DNA of 64,000 bases from Chromobacterium paludis (lineage in GTDB: Bacteria > Pseudomonadota > Gammaproteobacteria > Burkholderiales > Chromobacteriaceae): contig NZ_CP043473.1 in assembly GCF_008275125.1 (NCBI RefSeq), forward strand, positions 1,178,001-1,242,000, written 5' to 3'. The notes under the pieces are model-generated. The model searched no databases. It saw nothing but the letters and a program-made list of their open reading frames with translations, and had not been told where the DNA came from. A program made the translations under genes and the position numbers. Below, in pieces: positions 45,584-54,956 of the stretch; position 1 is the first letter of the stretch; every line of letters starts with the position of its first letter.

Positions 45584-47044
45584 ATGTTGGATACCATCAG
45601 ACAGCGCTTCCGGGCGCTGCAGCCGCAGGCGGATTTCTGCTCCCTGCGTTACGTGGAGGAGGACAGCGAGCGCCTGAGCGTGCGCCAGGGCCGCCAGCAG
45701 CCGCTGACCCGCCGGCAGGATCGCGGCGTCATGATCACCGTGCTGGATCAGGGCGGCTATGGCTACGCCGCCACGGCGGATCTGAGCGAGGCTGGGCTGC
45801 GCGCCGCCTTCGAGCGCGCCCGCGGCTGGGCGCGCGCCACCGCCGGCCATGGCGTGTTCGATTACCGGCAAATTCAGATGCCCAAGCCGCAGGGCCGTTA
45901 CCAGGGCGCGGGCAGCGAGGCGGCGCAAGAATGGCCGCGCGCCGCGCTGCTGGACTTGTTGCTAAGCGAGTCCGCCGCCGCCAAGGGCGAGGATGGCCGC
46001 GTGGTGGACTGGTCGGCCGGCTTGTGGCGGCAGGATGTGCGCCAGCTTTATTTGACTTCGGCCGGCGGCGAGGCCGAGCAGCACATGCGCGCGCTGACGC
46101 CGTCCTTGGCGGTGACGGTTTTCGACAAGGGCCTGGTGCAGACGCGCAGCCTTGGCGGCCAGTACGGCGGCCTGGGGCGGCAGGGCGGCATGGAGTTGAT
46201 CGCGCAGGCCGGCCTGCGCGGGGCGGGCCGCCGCGTGGCGGATGAGGCGCTGCAGCTGCTGTATGCGCCCAACTGCCCCAGCAGCCAGATGGACCTATTG
46301 CTGATGCCGGAGCAGATGATGCTGCAAATCCACGAGAGCATCGGCCACCCGCTGGAGCTGGATCGCATCCTGGGCGACGAGCGCAATTACGCCGGCACCA
46401 GCTTCGTCACCCCGGACATGTTCGGCAGCTATCGCTACGGCTCCAACCTGCTCAATGTCACCTTCGACCCCTTGCAGCGCCAGGAATTGGCCAGCTATGG
46501 CTGGGACGATGACGGCAAGCCGGCGGAAAAAGTCTGGCTGATCCAGGACGGCATCCTGCAGCGCCCGCTGGGCGGCGACATCTCGTCCGCGCGCGCCAGG
46601 CTGAACGGCTTCGCGCTGGACAGCGTGGCCAATAGCCGCGCCTGCAACTGGAACCGCGCGCCGATAGACCGCATGGCCAACCTCAATGTGGAGCCGGGCG
46701 ACCAGACCTTCGAGCAGCTAGTGGCCGGCATCGGGCGCGGCGTGCTGATGCAGACCAATGTCAGCTGGTCCATCGACGATTCGCGCAACAAGTTCCAGTT
46801 CGGCTGCGAATGGGGCCAGTTGATAGAAAACGGCGAATTGAAGGGCGTGGTGCGCAACCCCAACTACCGCGGCATTTCCGCCAGCTTTTGGCGCTCGCTT
46901 AAGGCGGTGGGGGACGAGAGCACCTTCAATGTGATGGGCACGCCGTACTGCGGCAAGGGCGAGCCTAACCAGGTGGTGCGGGTGGGCCATGCCTCGCCGG
47001 CCTGCGTGTTCGGCGAGGTGGACGTATTTGGAGGAGCGGCATGA
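45584..47044 (+). CDS. TldD-like metalloprotease subunit
   Basis: A 486-residue protein of the TldD/PmbA family, zinc proteases that cut unfolded peptides, such as microcin precursors in E. coli. The zinc motif HESIGHPLELDR is at about 250-261, and Cys456 in YCGKGEP corresponds to the third metal ligand. The sequence after the motif (ILGDERNYAGTSFVTPDMFG) differs from canonical TldD, suggesting a paralogous subgroup. It overlaps the TldE-like gene by four bases, so the two form a heterodimer in all likelihood. It starts a two-gene unit. Confidence 0.85.
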   Translation: MLDTIRQRFRALQPQADFCSLRYVEEDSERLSVRQGRQQPLTRRQDRGVMITVLDQGGYGYAATADLSEAGLRAAFERARGWARATAGHGVFDYRQIQMPKPQGRYQGAGSEAAQEWPRAALLDLLLSESAAAKGEDGRVVDWSAGLWRQDVRQLYLTSAGGEAEQHMRALTPSLAVTVFDKGLVQTRSLGGQYGGLGRQGGMELIAQAGLRGAGRRVADEALQLLYAPNCPSSQMDLLLMPEQMMLQIHESIGHPLELDRILGDERNYAGTSFVTPDMFGSYRYGSNLLNVTFDPLQRQELASYGWDDDGKPAEKVWLIQDGILQRPLGGDISSARARLNGFALDSVANSRACNWNRAPIDRMANLNVEPGDQTFEQLVAGIGRGVLMQTNVSWSIDDSRNKFQFGCEWGQLIENGELKGVVRNPNYRGISASFWRSLKAVGDESTFNVMGTPYCGKGEPNQVVRVGHASPACVFGEVDVFGGAA

Positions 47045-48360
47045 TGCGCGCGCATTTGCAAAGACTGGCGGCGGCGCTGAGCGGCCTGCTGCGCCAAGGG
47101 GAAGGCTATACGCTGTGGCTGGAAGCCGAGCGCAGTGATTTCATCCGTTTCAATCACGGCAAGGTGAGGCAATCCGGCCGGGTGGAACAGGCTTATCTGG
47201 ATCTGCGGTTGATCCATGGCCAGCGCCAGGCGACGCAGCAGCTGTCGCTGAGCGGCGACGACGACGATCTGGCCTTGCTGGAGGCCGCGCTGCCCGAGCT
47301 GCGCGCCGCGCTGGAGCAGGTGCAGGACGATCCTTTCCTGCTGCTGAACGAGCAGCCGCAAAGCAGCGAGCGCGTGGCCGAGCACGCGCTGCCATCGGCC
47401 GAGGCCATGGTGGCGGACATCCTGGCCGCGGCTGAGGGGCATGATCTGGTGGGCATTTTGGCCTGCGGCGAGATGAGTTTCGGTTTCGCCAACCATCTGG
47501 GCCAGTTCAACTGGCAGCAGGGCGAGAGCTGGCATTTCGACTGGAGCCTGTATTCGCACGGCGACAAGGCGGTCAAGCGCAGCCAGGCGGGAACGGCCTG
47601 GGATGCGGCGGCGCTGAAACGAAGCATAGCCGAGGCCGCCGAGCAGCTGGCGCTGCTGAAGTTGCCGGTCAAAGCCTTGGCGCCGGGCGAGTACCGCGCC
47701 TATTTCACGCCCTCCGCGCTGGGCGGCCTGCTGAACATGCTGAACTGGGGCGGGGTGTCGGAAAAAGAGGTGCGCAGCAAGCGCAGCTCCCTGTTCAAGC
47801 TGGCGGAGGGCGAGGTGCAATTGTCGCCGCTGGTCAATCTGGCCGAGGCGGGCGGCGAGGGCCTGTCGCCGCTGTTCCAGAGCGAAGGCTTCATCCGGCC
47901 GGAACGGGTGGAGCTGATTGTCGAGGGCAAGCATGGCGGCAGTCTGATCAGCCCGCGCAGCGCGCGCGAGTTCGGTCTGACGCCCAATGCCGGCAATATG
48001 GAGTTCTCCGAGTCCATGCAGCTGGCGGCCGGCGAACTGCCAAGCGACGAGGCCTTGCAGGCCTTGGGCACCGGCGTCTACCTGTCCAATCTGTGGTATC
48101 TGAACTTCTCCGACCGCGCCGCCTGCCGCATCACCGGCATGACGCGTTTCGCCTGCTTCTGGGTGGAGGACGGCAAGATCGTCGCGCCGCTGGGCGTGAT
48201 GCGCTTCGACGATAGCCTGTTCAGCCTGCTGGGCGAGCAGCTGGAAGCCCTGACCGCGGAGCGCGAGCTGCTGGTGGATGCCGGCAGCTATGGCGGCCGC
48301 GCCACCATGAGCAAGCTGCTGCCCGGCGCCTTGGTCAGGGCCTTGAAGTTCAGTCTCTAA
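47041..48360 (+). CDS. TldE/PmbA-like partner of the TldD protein
   Basis: A 439-residue TldE-like protein without the zinc motif, as expected for the non-catalytic partner. Features are FIRFNHGKVRQSGRVEQAYLDLRL at the start, LVGILACGEMSFGFANHLGQ, and the C-terminal LGTGVYLSNLWYLNFSDRAACRITGMTRFACFWVEDGKIV typical of the family. It overlaps the TldD-like gene (ATGA). In E. coli the partners are unlinked, here they are adjacent. Confidence 0.85.
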   Translation: MMRAHLQRLAAALSGLLRQGEGYTLWLEAERSDFIRFNHGKVRQSGRVEQAYLDLRLIHGQRQATQQLSLSGDDDDLALLEAALPELRAALEQVQDDPFLLLNEQPQSSERVAEHALPSAEAMVADILAAAEGHDLVGILACGEMSFGFANHLGQFNWQQGESWHFDWSLYSHGDKAVKRSQAGTAWDAAALKRSIAEAAEQLALLKLPVKALAPGEYRAYFTPSALGGLLNMLNWGGVSEKEVRSKRSSLFKLAEGEVQLSPLVNLAEAGGEGLSPLFQSEGFIRPERVELIVEGKHGGSLISPRSAREFGLTPNAGNMEFSESMQLAAGELPSDEALQALGTGVYLSNLWYLNFSDRAACRITGMTRFACFWVEDGKIVAPLGVMRFDDSLFSLLGEQLEALTAERELLVDAGSYGGRATMSKLLPGALVRALKFSL

Positions 48361-48666
48361 GCCGGCGCTTGCCGCCGCCTGCCCGTCGCGTGGGCGCGGC
48401 GGCGGCTTCGCCCGGCCGTCTTGCTTAATCCATGTTGTTTTTGCATGCGTCATGCTGGCTGGGGCCTGGTTTGGGCAGAAAAGTGCTTGTCTCAGGCCGA
48501 TTTTGCGCGTGATTCTTTTCATCCCCGAGGCGTCGGGGTATGCTTTCTGTTCATTGCAAGCCATGCGCAGCGCCGCATGGCGCATTTCGCCGCAATGGCG
48601 AGTGCAGTACCCTGCGACGCGGCCGCTTGCATGCCGCGCCGCGATACCGAATTCAAGGAATGCGTT
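48361..48666. other. tldE-pepD spacer: GC hairpin and possible promoter
   Basis: A GC-rich hairpin (48371-48403: GCCGCCGC and GCCC pair with GGGC and GCGGCGGC) probably ends the TldD/TldE unit. A weak promoter, TTTTCA at 48516 and TATGCT at 48539-48544, lies before pepD. The frame is open across this stretch, but its translation is not protein-like. Confidence 0.5.
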
Positions 48667-50121
48667 GTGACCGATATCGCCCAACTCGAACCCAAAGCCG
48701 TCTGGGAACACTTCCAAACCCTGTGCGACATTCCGCGCCCGTCCAAGCACGAAGAGCAGGTGCGCGACTACATGAAAGGCTGGGCGGAACTGCGCGGCCT
48801 GGAAACCATCGTGGATCAGGTGGGCAACCTGATCATCCGCAAGCCGGCCACCCCGGGCTATGAGGACCGCGCCGGCGTGGTGCTGCAAGGCCACCTGGAC
48901 ATGGTGTGCCAGGCCAATAGCGGCACCGAGCACGATTTCTTCAAGGACCCGATCCGTCCGGTGCTGAAGGATGGCTGGCTGATCGCCGAAAACACCACCC
49001 TGGGCGCCGACAACGGCATCGGCGTGGCGCTGGGCATGGCGGTGCTGTCCGGCGACGACGTCGCCCACGGCCCGGTGGAAGTGTTGCTGACGCTGGACGA
49101 AGAGGCCGGCATGGGCGGCGCGCTGGGTCTGGAAACCGGCCTGCTGCAAGGCCAGTACCTGATCAATATCGACACCGAAGAGTGGGGCGAGTTCTACATG
49201 GGCTGCGCCGGCGGCGTCGATGTCAACGTCAGCCGCGAATACGCGGTGGAGTCGGTTCCGGCCGGCTTCCAGACCGCCAGCCTGACCATCAAGGGCCTGA
49301 AAGGCGGCCACTCCGGCGCCGACATCCACCTGGGCCGCGGCAATGCCAACAAGCTGCTGATCCGCCTGATCCGCGAGCTGGAAGCGGAGACCGAGCTGCG
49401 CCTGGCCAGCCTGAAGGGCGGCACCGCGCGCAACGCGCTGTCGCGCGAAGCCTTTGCCGTGGTGGCCTATCCAGCCGCCGACGCCGCCAAGGTAGCCGCC
49501 AAGTTGGACGCGTTCCAGGCGCTGATGCGCTTCGAGCTGGCCGGCGTGGACGAGGGCGTGGTGGTGCTGTCCGAGGCCGCCGCCGCGAATGGCGTGCTGG
49601 CCCGCGCCGATCAAGCCGCCATCCTGGCCGCCCTGCACGCCGCGCCGCACGGCGTGAAGCGCATGAGCCAGCGCGTGGAAGGCGTGGTGGAAACCTCGAA
49701 CAATCTGGGTGTGGTAACCATTGCGGACGGCAAGGTGTTCGCCAACCTGATGGTGCGTTCGTTGCTGGATTCCGGCACCTGGATGCTGGCGCGCGAAGTG
49801 GAGAGCCTGTTCAAGCTGGCCGCGTTCAAGGTGGAGATGGAAGGCGGCTATCCGGGCTGGGCGCCGAATCCGCAGTCCAAGCTGCTGGCGCTGTTCAAGG
49901 ACGTATACCGCCAGGAGTTCGGCGGCGAGGCCGCGGTGCAAGTGATCCACGCCGGCCTGGAGTGCGGCATCCTGGGCTCCAAGTACCCGAATCTGGACAT
50001 GGTGTCCTTCGGCCCCAATATCCGCGGCGCGCACGCCCCGGGCGAGCGCGTGGAAGTGGAATCGGTCGGCAAGGCCTGGCAGTTGCTGCAGGCGGTGCTG
50101 AAGGCGATCCCCAAGCGCTGA
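48667..50121 (+). CDS. pepD: cytosol aminopeptidase of the M20 family, aminoacyl-histidine dipeptidase (PepD)
   Basis: A 484-residue dipeptidase (E. coli PepD has 485) that cleaves dipeptides with unblocked N-termini, such as carnosine. Metal-site segments VVLQGHLDMVCQ, LGADNGIGVALGMAVL, LLTLDEEAGMGGALG and the end IHAGLECGILGSKYPNLDMVSFGPNIRGAH are visible. The start is GTG at 48667 with AAGGAA six bases before it; the N-terminus then matches the family (TDIAQLEPKAVWEHF), whereas earlier starts add about 80 unlikely residues. Confidence 0.92.
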   Translation: MTDIAQLEPKAVWEHFQTLCDIPRPSKHEEQVRDYMKGWAELRGLETIVDQVGNLIIRKPATPGYEDRAGVVLQGHLDMVCQANSGTEHDFFKDPIRPVLKDGWLIAENTTLGADNGIGVALGMAVLSGDDVAHGPVEVLLTLDEEAGMGGALGLETGLLQGQYLINIDTEEWGEFYMGCAGGVDVNVSREYAVESVPAGFQTASLTIKGLKGGHSGADIHLGRGNANKLLIRLIRELEAETELRLASLKGGTARNALSREAFAVVAYPAADAAKVAAKLDAFQALMRFELAGVDEGVVVLSEAAAANGVLARADQAAILAALHAAPHGVKRMSQRVEGVVETSNNLGVVTIADGKVFANLMVRSLLDSGTWMLAREVESLFKLAAFKVEMEGGYPGWAPNPQSKLLALFKDVYRQEFGGEAAVQVIHAGLECGILGSKYPNLDMVSFGPNIRGAHAPGERVEVESVGKAWQLLQAVLKAIPKR

Positions 50122-50140
50122 TGCGCAAAGACGCATGGCA

Positions 50141-50173
50141 AAAAAGCCGGACAGTTTTCTGTCCGGTTTTTTT
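50141..50173. terminator. bidirectional terminator between pepD and the channel gene
   Basis: Perfect 8-base stem (50147-50154 with 50159-50166), four-base loop, A run before and T run after. It serves pepD and the minus-strand isoprenoid operon. Confidence 0.92.
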
Positions 50174-50187
50174 ATTTCCGCGCCGAT

Positions 50188-50763
50188 TTACTGCGAGTCG
50201 TGCTTGGCGGCCTGGCCGGAAAAATGCCGGCCAAAGCCCACGATCACCAGCGCGCTGGTGAAGACGATTTGCAGGTCCGCCAGCAAGCGGGTGAGCCAGT
50301 CCGTCGGGTACATGTCGCCATAGCCCACGGTGGCGGCGGTGGCGATGGACAGGTGAAAGCAGTCCAGGAACAGCAGCGCGGCTTTGCCGTAGAAGTCGGG
50401 CAGAAAGCCGCCGGCATCGTCATACAGCGGCGTCATGCCGTGGAAGACTTTGCCGTGAGGCAGCAGCAATGCGAACAGGTAGTAGACTACGGCGAATTGG
50501 ATCACCAGGCCCAGGTAGAGGCCTATCAGATCGCCCAGCTGGCGTTGCCGCGGCCGCTGCAGGATGTGGCGAACGGTGCGGTAGATGGGCAGGAAAAACA
50601 GCGCCAGGGCCAGCCATTGCTCACCCTGGCGCGGCAGCGCGCCGGGCAGGTCCAGACCGCGCCACAGCCCGGTGATCAGCGCGGCGCTGCCCAGCGACAG
50701 CGCCGTGCCCGCGTGCAGTTGCAGGCGGGTGCCCAGGCTGGGAAGCGGCAGCGAGGCCTGCAT
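50188..50763 (-). CDS. potassium channel family protein
   Basis: A 191-residue membrane protein with an exact K+ selectivity filter, TVGYGD (145-150), after a pore helix, and an outer and inner helix around it (about 80-101 and 160-176). Two more hydrophobic segments near 20-36 and 48-63 come first, so there are four helices in all. It has no RCK or other regulatory domain. It begins two bases after the dxs stop on the same strand, so it is the last gene of the xseB-ispA-dxs operon. Why a channel is there is unknown. Confidence 0.87.
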   Translation of the reverse strand: MQASLPLPSLGTRLQLHAGTALSLGSAALITGLWRGLDLPGALPRQGEQWLALALFFLPIYRTVRHILQRPRQRQLGDLIGLYLGLVIQFAVVYYLFALLLPHGKVFHGMTPLYDDAGGFLPDFYGKAALLFLDCFHLSIATAATVGYGDMYPTDWLTRLLADLQIVFTSALVIVGFGRHFSGQAAKHDSQ

Positions 50764-50765
50764 GC

Positions 50766-52616
50766 CTAGCCGGCCAGCCGCTCGCGGATGCTGGCTTCGA
50801 TGCCGGCGGCGTCCAGGCCGCAGTTCTTCAGCAGCAGCGCCGGGTCGCCATGCTCGACGTAGTCGTCGGGCAGGCCCAGCTGCAGCGCGGGCACGCTGAG
50901 ACGCATGGCCTGCAGCGCCTCGAGACAGGCCGAACCGGCGCCGCCCATCACCACGTTTTCCTCCACGGTGACGATCAGCTCATGGCTTTCGGCCAATTGG
51001 CGCAGCAGCTCCGTGTCCAGCGGCTTGACGAAGCGCATGTCGGCGACGGACGCGTCCAGCGCCTCGGCGGCGGCCAGGGCAGGGTGCACCATGCTGCCAA
51101 AGGCCAGGATGGCGATTTTCTTGCCTTGGCGGCGCAGCGCGCCCTTGCCGATGGGCAGGGCCGTCATCTGCTGCTGGATTTCCACGCCGGGGCCGGTGCC
51201 GCGCGGGTAGCGCACCGCGCTGGGGCCGTTGTGCTGGAAGGCGGTGTACAGCAGCTGGCGGCATTCGTTTTCATCCGACGGCGCCATCACCATCATATTG
51301 GGCACGCAGCGCAGATAGCTGAGGTCGAAGGCGCCGGCATGGGTCGGGCCATCGGCGCCCACCAGGCCGGCGCGGTCAATGGCGAACATCACCGGCAGAT
51401 TCTGCAGCGCCACGTCGTGGATCAGCTGGTCGTAGCCGCGCTGCAGGAAGGTGGAGTAGATCGCCACCACGGGTTTCAGGCCATCGCAGGCCATGCCGCC
51501 GGCGAAGGTCACCGCGTGCTGTTCGGCGATGGCCACGTCGTAGTAGCGGTCCGGGTGCTCTTTTTCGAAGCGCACCATGCCGGAGCCTTCGCGCATGGCC
51601 GGCGTGATGCCCACCAACCGTTTGTCCAGCTTGGCCATGTCGCACAACCAGTCGCCGAACACCTGGGTGTACTGCGGCTTGCCCGCGCCGCCCTTGCCGC
51701 TGGCCAGGCCGTTGGCGGGGTCGAACTTGGTGACGCCGTGGTATTTGACCGGGTCGTTCTCGGCCAGCTTGTAGCCCTGGCCCTTCTTGGTGACGATGTG
51801 CAGGAACTGCGGACCCTTCAGGCTCTTGATGTTCTTCAGCGTGTCCACCAGCACGTCCACATCGTGGCCGTCAATCGGCCCGATGTAGTTGAAGCCGAAT
51901 TCCTCGAACAGCGTGCCCGGCGTGAAGAAGCCCTTGACGTGCTCCTCCATCTTGCTGGCGATTTCCTTCAATGGCGGGGCGATGCCCAGCACCTTGCTGG
52001 AGCCTTCGCGCATGGCCGCGTAGAAGCGGCCGGACATCAGCTTGGCCAGGTAGTTGTTCAACGCGCCGACGTTGGGCGAGATCGACATGTCGTTGTCGTT
52101 GAGGATGACCAGCAGGTCGGTGTCCATCGCGCCGGCGTTGTTCAGCGCCTCGAAGGCTTGGCCGGCGGTCATCGCGCCGTCGCCGATGATGGCGACGCTC
52201 TTGCGCTCCACGCCCAGGGTCTTGGCTGCCACCGCCATGCCCAGCGCGGCGCCGATGGAGGTGGAGGAGTGGCCGACGCCGAAGGTGTCGTAAGGCGATT
52301 CTTCGCGCTTGGGGAAGCCGGCCAGCCCGCCGAACTGGCGCATGGAGCCCATTTGCTCGCGGCGGCCGGTCAGGATTTTGTGCGGGTAGGTCTGGTGGCC
52401 CACGTCCCACACCAGTCGGTCATGCGGGGTGTCGAACACATAGTGCAGGGCGATGGTCAGCTCTATGCTGCCCAGATTGGACGCGAAGTGGCCGCCGGTC
52501 TTGCTGACCGACTCCACCAGGAACTCGCGCAGCTCGCGCGCCAGTTGCGGCAGCTGGGCGCGATTCAGCTGCCGCAGGTCGGCGGGGCTGTTGATGGTTT
52601 CAAGCAGAGAATACAT
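50766..52616 (-). CDS. dxs: 1-deoxy-D-xylulose-5-phosphate synthase (Dxs)
   Basis: A 616-residue thiamine-diphosphate enzyme that makes deoxyxylulose phosphate from pyruvate and glyceraldehyde-3-phosphate, the first step of the MEP isoprenoid route. Segments seen include [55 protein letters not shown] (the diphosphate/metal site), [11 protein letters not shown] and [13 protein letters not shown]. It follows ispA by 60 bases on the same strand, an arrangement common in proteobacteria. Confidence 0.96.
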   Translation of the reverse strand: MYSLLETINSPADLRQLNRAQLPQLARELREFLVESVSKTGGHFASNLGSIELTIALHYVFDTPHDRLVWDVGHQTYPHKILTGRREQMGSMRQFGGLAGFPKREESPYDTFGVGHSSTSIGAALGMAVAAKTLGVERKSVAIIGDGAMTAGQAFEALNNAGAMDTDLLVILNDNDMSISPNVGALNNYLAKLMSGRFYAAMREGSSKVLGIAPPLKEIASKMEEHVKGFFTPGTLFEEFGFNYIGPIDGHDVDVLVDTLKNIKSLKGPQFLHIVTKKGQGYKLAENDPVKYHGVTKFDPANGLASGKGGAGKPQYTQVFGDWLCDMAKLDKRLVGITPAMREGSGMVRFEKEHPDRYYDVAIAEQHAVTFAGGMACDGLKPVVAIYSTFLQRGYDQLIHDVALQNLPVMFAIDRAGLVGADGPTHAGAFDLSYLRCVPNMMVMAPSDENECRQLLYTAFQHNGPSAVRYPRGTGPGVEIQQQMTALPIGKGALRRQGKKIAILAFGSMVHPALAAAEALDASVADMRFVKPLDTELLRQLAESHELIVTVEENVVMGGAGSACLEALQAMRLSVPALQLGLPDDYVEHGDPALLLKNCGLDAAGIEASIRERLAG

Positions 52617-52676
52617 GGTTCTGGTTCTGCGGGTGGGCTCGCCGGGCGGTGGGCCGCCCTGTTGTTTGCGAGCGGT

Positions 52677-53573
52677 TCAAAACGAGCGGGCGACGATGTA
52701 GTCGGCCAGTTGCTTCAGGCGCTCCGCCTGCGGGCCGAAGCCCTGCAGCGCGGCGAACGCCTGGTCGTGCAAGTCCTTCGCCATGCGCTTGGCCTCGGCG
52801 AGGCCCAGCAGGCTGACGTAGGTGGGCTTGTCGTGGGCGGCGTCCTTGCCGGCGGTCTTGCCCAGCGTGGCGGTGTCGGCCTCGCAATCGAGGATGTCGT
52901 CCACCACCTGGAAGGCCAAGCCCACGCGCTTGGCGAAGACGTCCAGCGCCTCCTTTTCTTCCGCGCTCAGCTCGCGGCCGGCCATGGCGCCCATCATCAC
53001 CGCCGCGCGGATCAGCGCGCCGGTTTTCAGCATGTGCATGAACTCCAGCTCGGGCAGCGTCAGCGGCAGGCCGACGCTGGCCAGGTCTATCGCCTGGCCG
53101 CCCGCCATGCCGGCGTGGCCGGAAGCGTGGGCTAAGGAGCGCACCATTTCCAGCTGGCTGGCCGGCGCGATGCCGGGCAGGGGCTGGGCAATCAGCTCAA
53201 AGGCGCGGGTTTGCAGCGCGTCGCCCACCAAGAGCGCGGTGGCGTCGTCATACGCCACGTGGCAGGTGGGCTTGCCGCGGCGCAGCACGTCGTCGTCCAT
53301 GCACGGCATGTCGTCGTGCACCAGCGAGTAGGCGTGGATCATTTCCAGCGCCGCGCCGACGCGGGCCAGATTCTCCTGCGATGCGCCCACCAGTTCGCCG
53401 GCGGCGAAGACCAGCAGCGGCCGCACGCGCTTGCCGCCTTCCAACGTGGCGTAGCGCATGGCTTCGTGCAGTTTTTGCGGCGCGCAATCGGCGGAGGGCA
53501 GCAGCCTCTCCAGCGCGGTTTCCATGTATTGCTGGATGGCAGTCATCCAGCCGATGAAGGTTTCATTGGCCAT
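52677..53573 (-). CDS. ispA: farnesyl diphosphate synthase (IspA)
   Basis: A 298-residue trans-prenyl synthase that joins isopentenyl and dimethylallyl/geranyl diphosphate to farnesyl diphosphate. The two Asp-rich motifs are present: DDMPCMDDDVLRR and VVDDILD. The GGKRVRPLL start segment also fits. It overlaps the end of xseB by 11 bases and lies just before dxs, the usual order xseB-ispA-dxs. Confidence 0.95.
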   Translation of the reverse strand: MANETFIGWMTAIQQYMETALERLLPSADCAPQKLHEAMRYATLEGGKRVRPLLVFAAGELVGASQENLARVGAALEMIHAYSLVHDDMPCMDDDVLRRGKPTCHVAYDDATALLVGDALQTRAFELIAQPLPGIAPASQLEMVRSLAHASGHAGMAGGQAIDLASVGLPLTLPELEFMHMLKTGALIRAAVMMGAMAGRELSAEEKEALDVFAKRVGLAFQVVDDILDCEADTATLGKTAGKDAAHDKPTYVSLLGLAEAKRMAKDLHDQAFAALQGFGPQAERLKQLADYIVARSF

Positions 53574-53796
53574 TGGGCAGATCCAGCGCCTTCAGTTCGT
53601 TGTTTTCCAGGACTTTCAACTGCTGCTCCGCGTCGGTCAGCTTGCCCTGGCAGAACTTAATCAATTCGGTGCCTTGCTTGTAGGAGGCAAGGGCTGTTTC
53701 CAGCGGCATGTCGCCGCTGTCCATCGCCTGGATGATGTCCTCCAGCTGGGCTAGCGCGCTCTCGAAACTGGCCGGAGCTTTGGCGGCTTTTGCCAT
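53563..53796 (-). CDS. xseB: exodeoxyribonuclease VII small subunit (XseB)
   Basis: A 77-residue helical protein, the small subunit of exonuclease VII, which binds several copies to XseA to cut single-stranded DNA. The SFESALAQLEDIIQAMDSGDMPLETALASYKQG segment is typical. It is first in the operon and overlaps ispA. The xseA gene is not in view. Confidence 0.93.
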   Translation of the reverse strand: MAKAAKAPASFESALAQLEDIIQAMDSGDMPLETALASYKQGTELIKFCQGKLTDAEQQLKVLENNELKALDLPNGQ

Positions 53797-53948
53797 GGCG
53801 GTCTTCCTCGTGCGTGTCAGGCCGCCATTCTAGTCCAATTTCAAGTCGAAACGACAGTGGCGTCGGCCATTGTTTACCGGAGGGGACATTCCGGCGCGGA
53901 GGCGATTGGTGTAGGGTGTCGGCCTGGTTTATCGACGAAAGGCATGCC

Positions 53949-54785
53949 ATGACCGTCCAGAAGCGCTCCATATTGATCACCGGCTGCTCCAGCGGCATCG
54001 GCTACCATACCGCCAAACTTTTCCATGAGAAGGGCTGGCGGGTGTTCGCCACTTGCCGCCGGGAGGCGGATGTGACGCGGCTGCGGGCGGAGGGCTTCGA
54101 CAGCTTGCGCCTGGATGTGGACGATACGGCATCCATCCAGTCCGCGCTGCAAGACGTGCTGGCGCAGACCGGCGGCCGGCTGGACGCGCTGTTCAACAAT
54201 GCCGGCTTCGGCCAGCCCGGAGCGGTGGAGGATATTACGCGCCAGGCCATGCGCGAGCAGTTCGAGACCAATCTGTTCGGCCCCTGGGAGCTGACCAACG
54301 CCGTGATGAAGACCATGCGCGCGCAGGGCCACGGCCGCATCGTGTTCAATAGCTCCATCCTCGGTTTCGCCGCCATGCGCTGGCGCGGCGCCTACAACGC
54401 CAGCAAGTTCGCCATGGAAGGCCTGTGCGATACCTTGCGCCATGAGCTGCACGGCACGGACATTCATGTGTCGCTGGTGGAGCCGGGACCGATAGAAAGC
54501 CGCTTCCGGCCCAACGCCTTGCAGAAATTCCTGCAGAACGTGGACATCGAAGGCAGCGCGCACCGCGACAATTACCAGAAACAGCTGGAAAGGCTGAAGA
54601 AAGAAGGCCACGCCGCGCCGTTCACCCTGCCTGCCAGCGCAGTGGCGGAGGCCGTCTGGCAAGCCGCGACCAGCCGACGGCCGCGGGCGCGTTACCGCGT
54701 GACGTTTCCCACCAAACTGTATTGGGCCCTCAAGCGAGTGCTGCCGCAAAACTTGTTCGACCGAGCATGCCGCGCCGCAACATGA
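53949..54785 (+). CDS. short-chain dehydrogenase/reductase
   Basis: A 278-residue classical SDR with the cofactor site GCSSGIG (about 12-18), NNAG, and the YNASKFAMEG catalytic Tyr/Lys. The C-terminal region LPASAVAEAVWQAATSRRPRARYRVTFPTKLYW is like that of the NAD(P)-dependent oxidoreductases near E. coli YbbO/retinol-dehydrogenase type. Substrate unknown. The ATG at 53949 is preferred to the longer upstream frame, which has no protein-like start. Confidence 0.87.
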   Translation: MTVQKRSILITGCSSGIGYHTAKLFHEKGWRVFATCRREADVTRLRAEGFDSLRLDVDDTASIQSALQDVLAQTGGRLDALFNNAGFGQPGAVEDITRQAMREQFETNLFGPWELTNAVMKTMRAQGHGRIVFNSSILGFAAMRWRGAYNASKFAMEGLCDTLRHELHGTDIHVSLVEPGPIESRFRPNALQKFLQNVDIEGSAHRDNYQKQLERLKKEGHAAPFTLPASAVAEAVWQAATSRRPRARYRVTFPTKLYWALKRVLPQNLFDRACRAAT

Positions 54786-54956
54786 TGGTCTAGCCACAGC
54801 TTCGCAAATTAGTTGATGCCGTTTTGATAATTTTTTGTTGATCCGCGTAGCCGAATGGCTTTACATTCATTCCCGCTCGTCATGGCTGGCAGCCATGGCG
54901 GCGAGAACAAGGGGAGGCCCACGCAGGCCTTTCGCTACGAAGGAGAACAGAACAAG

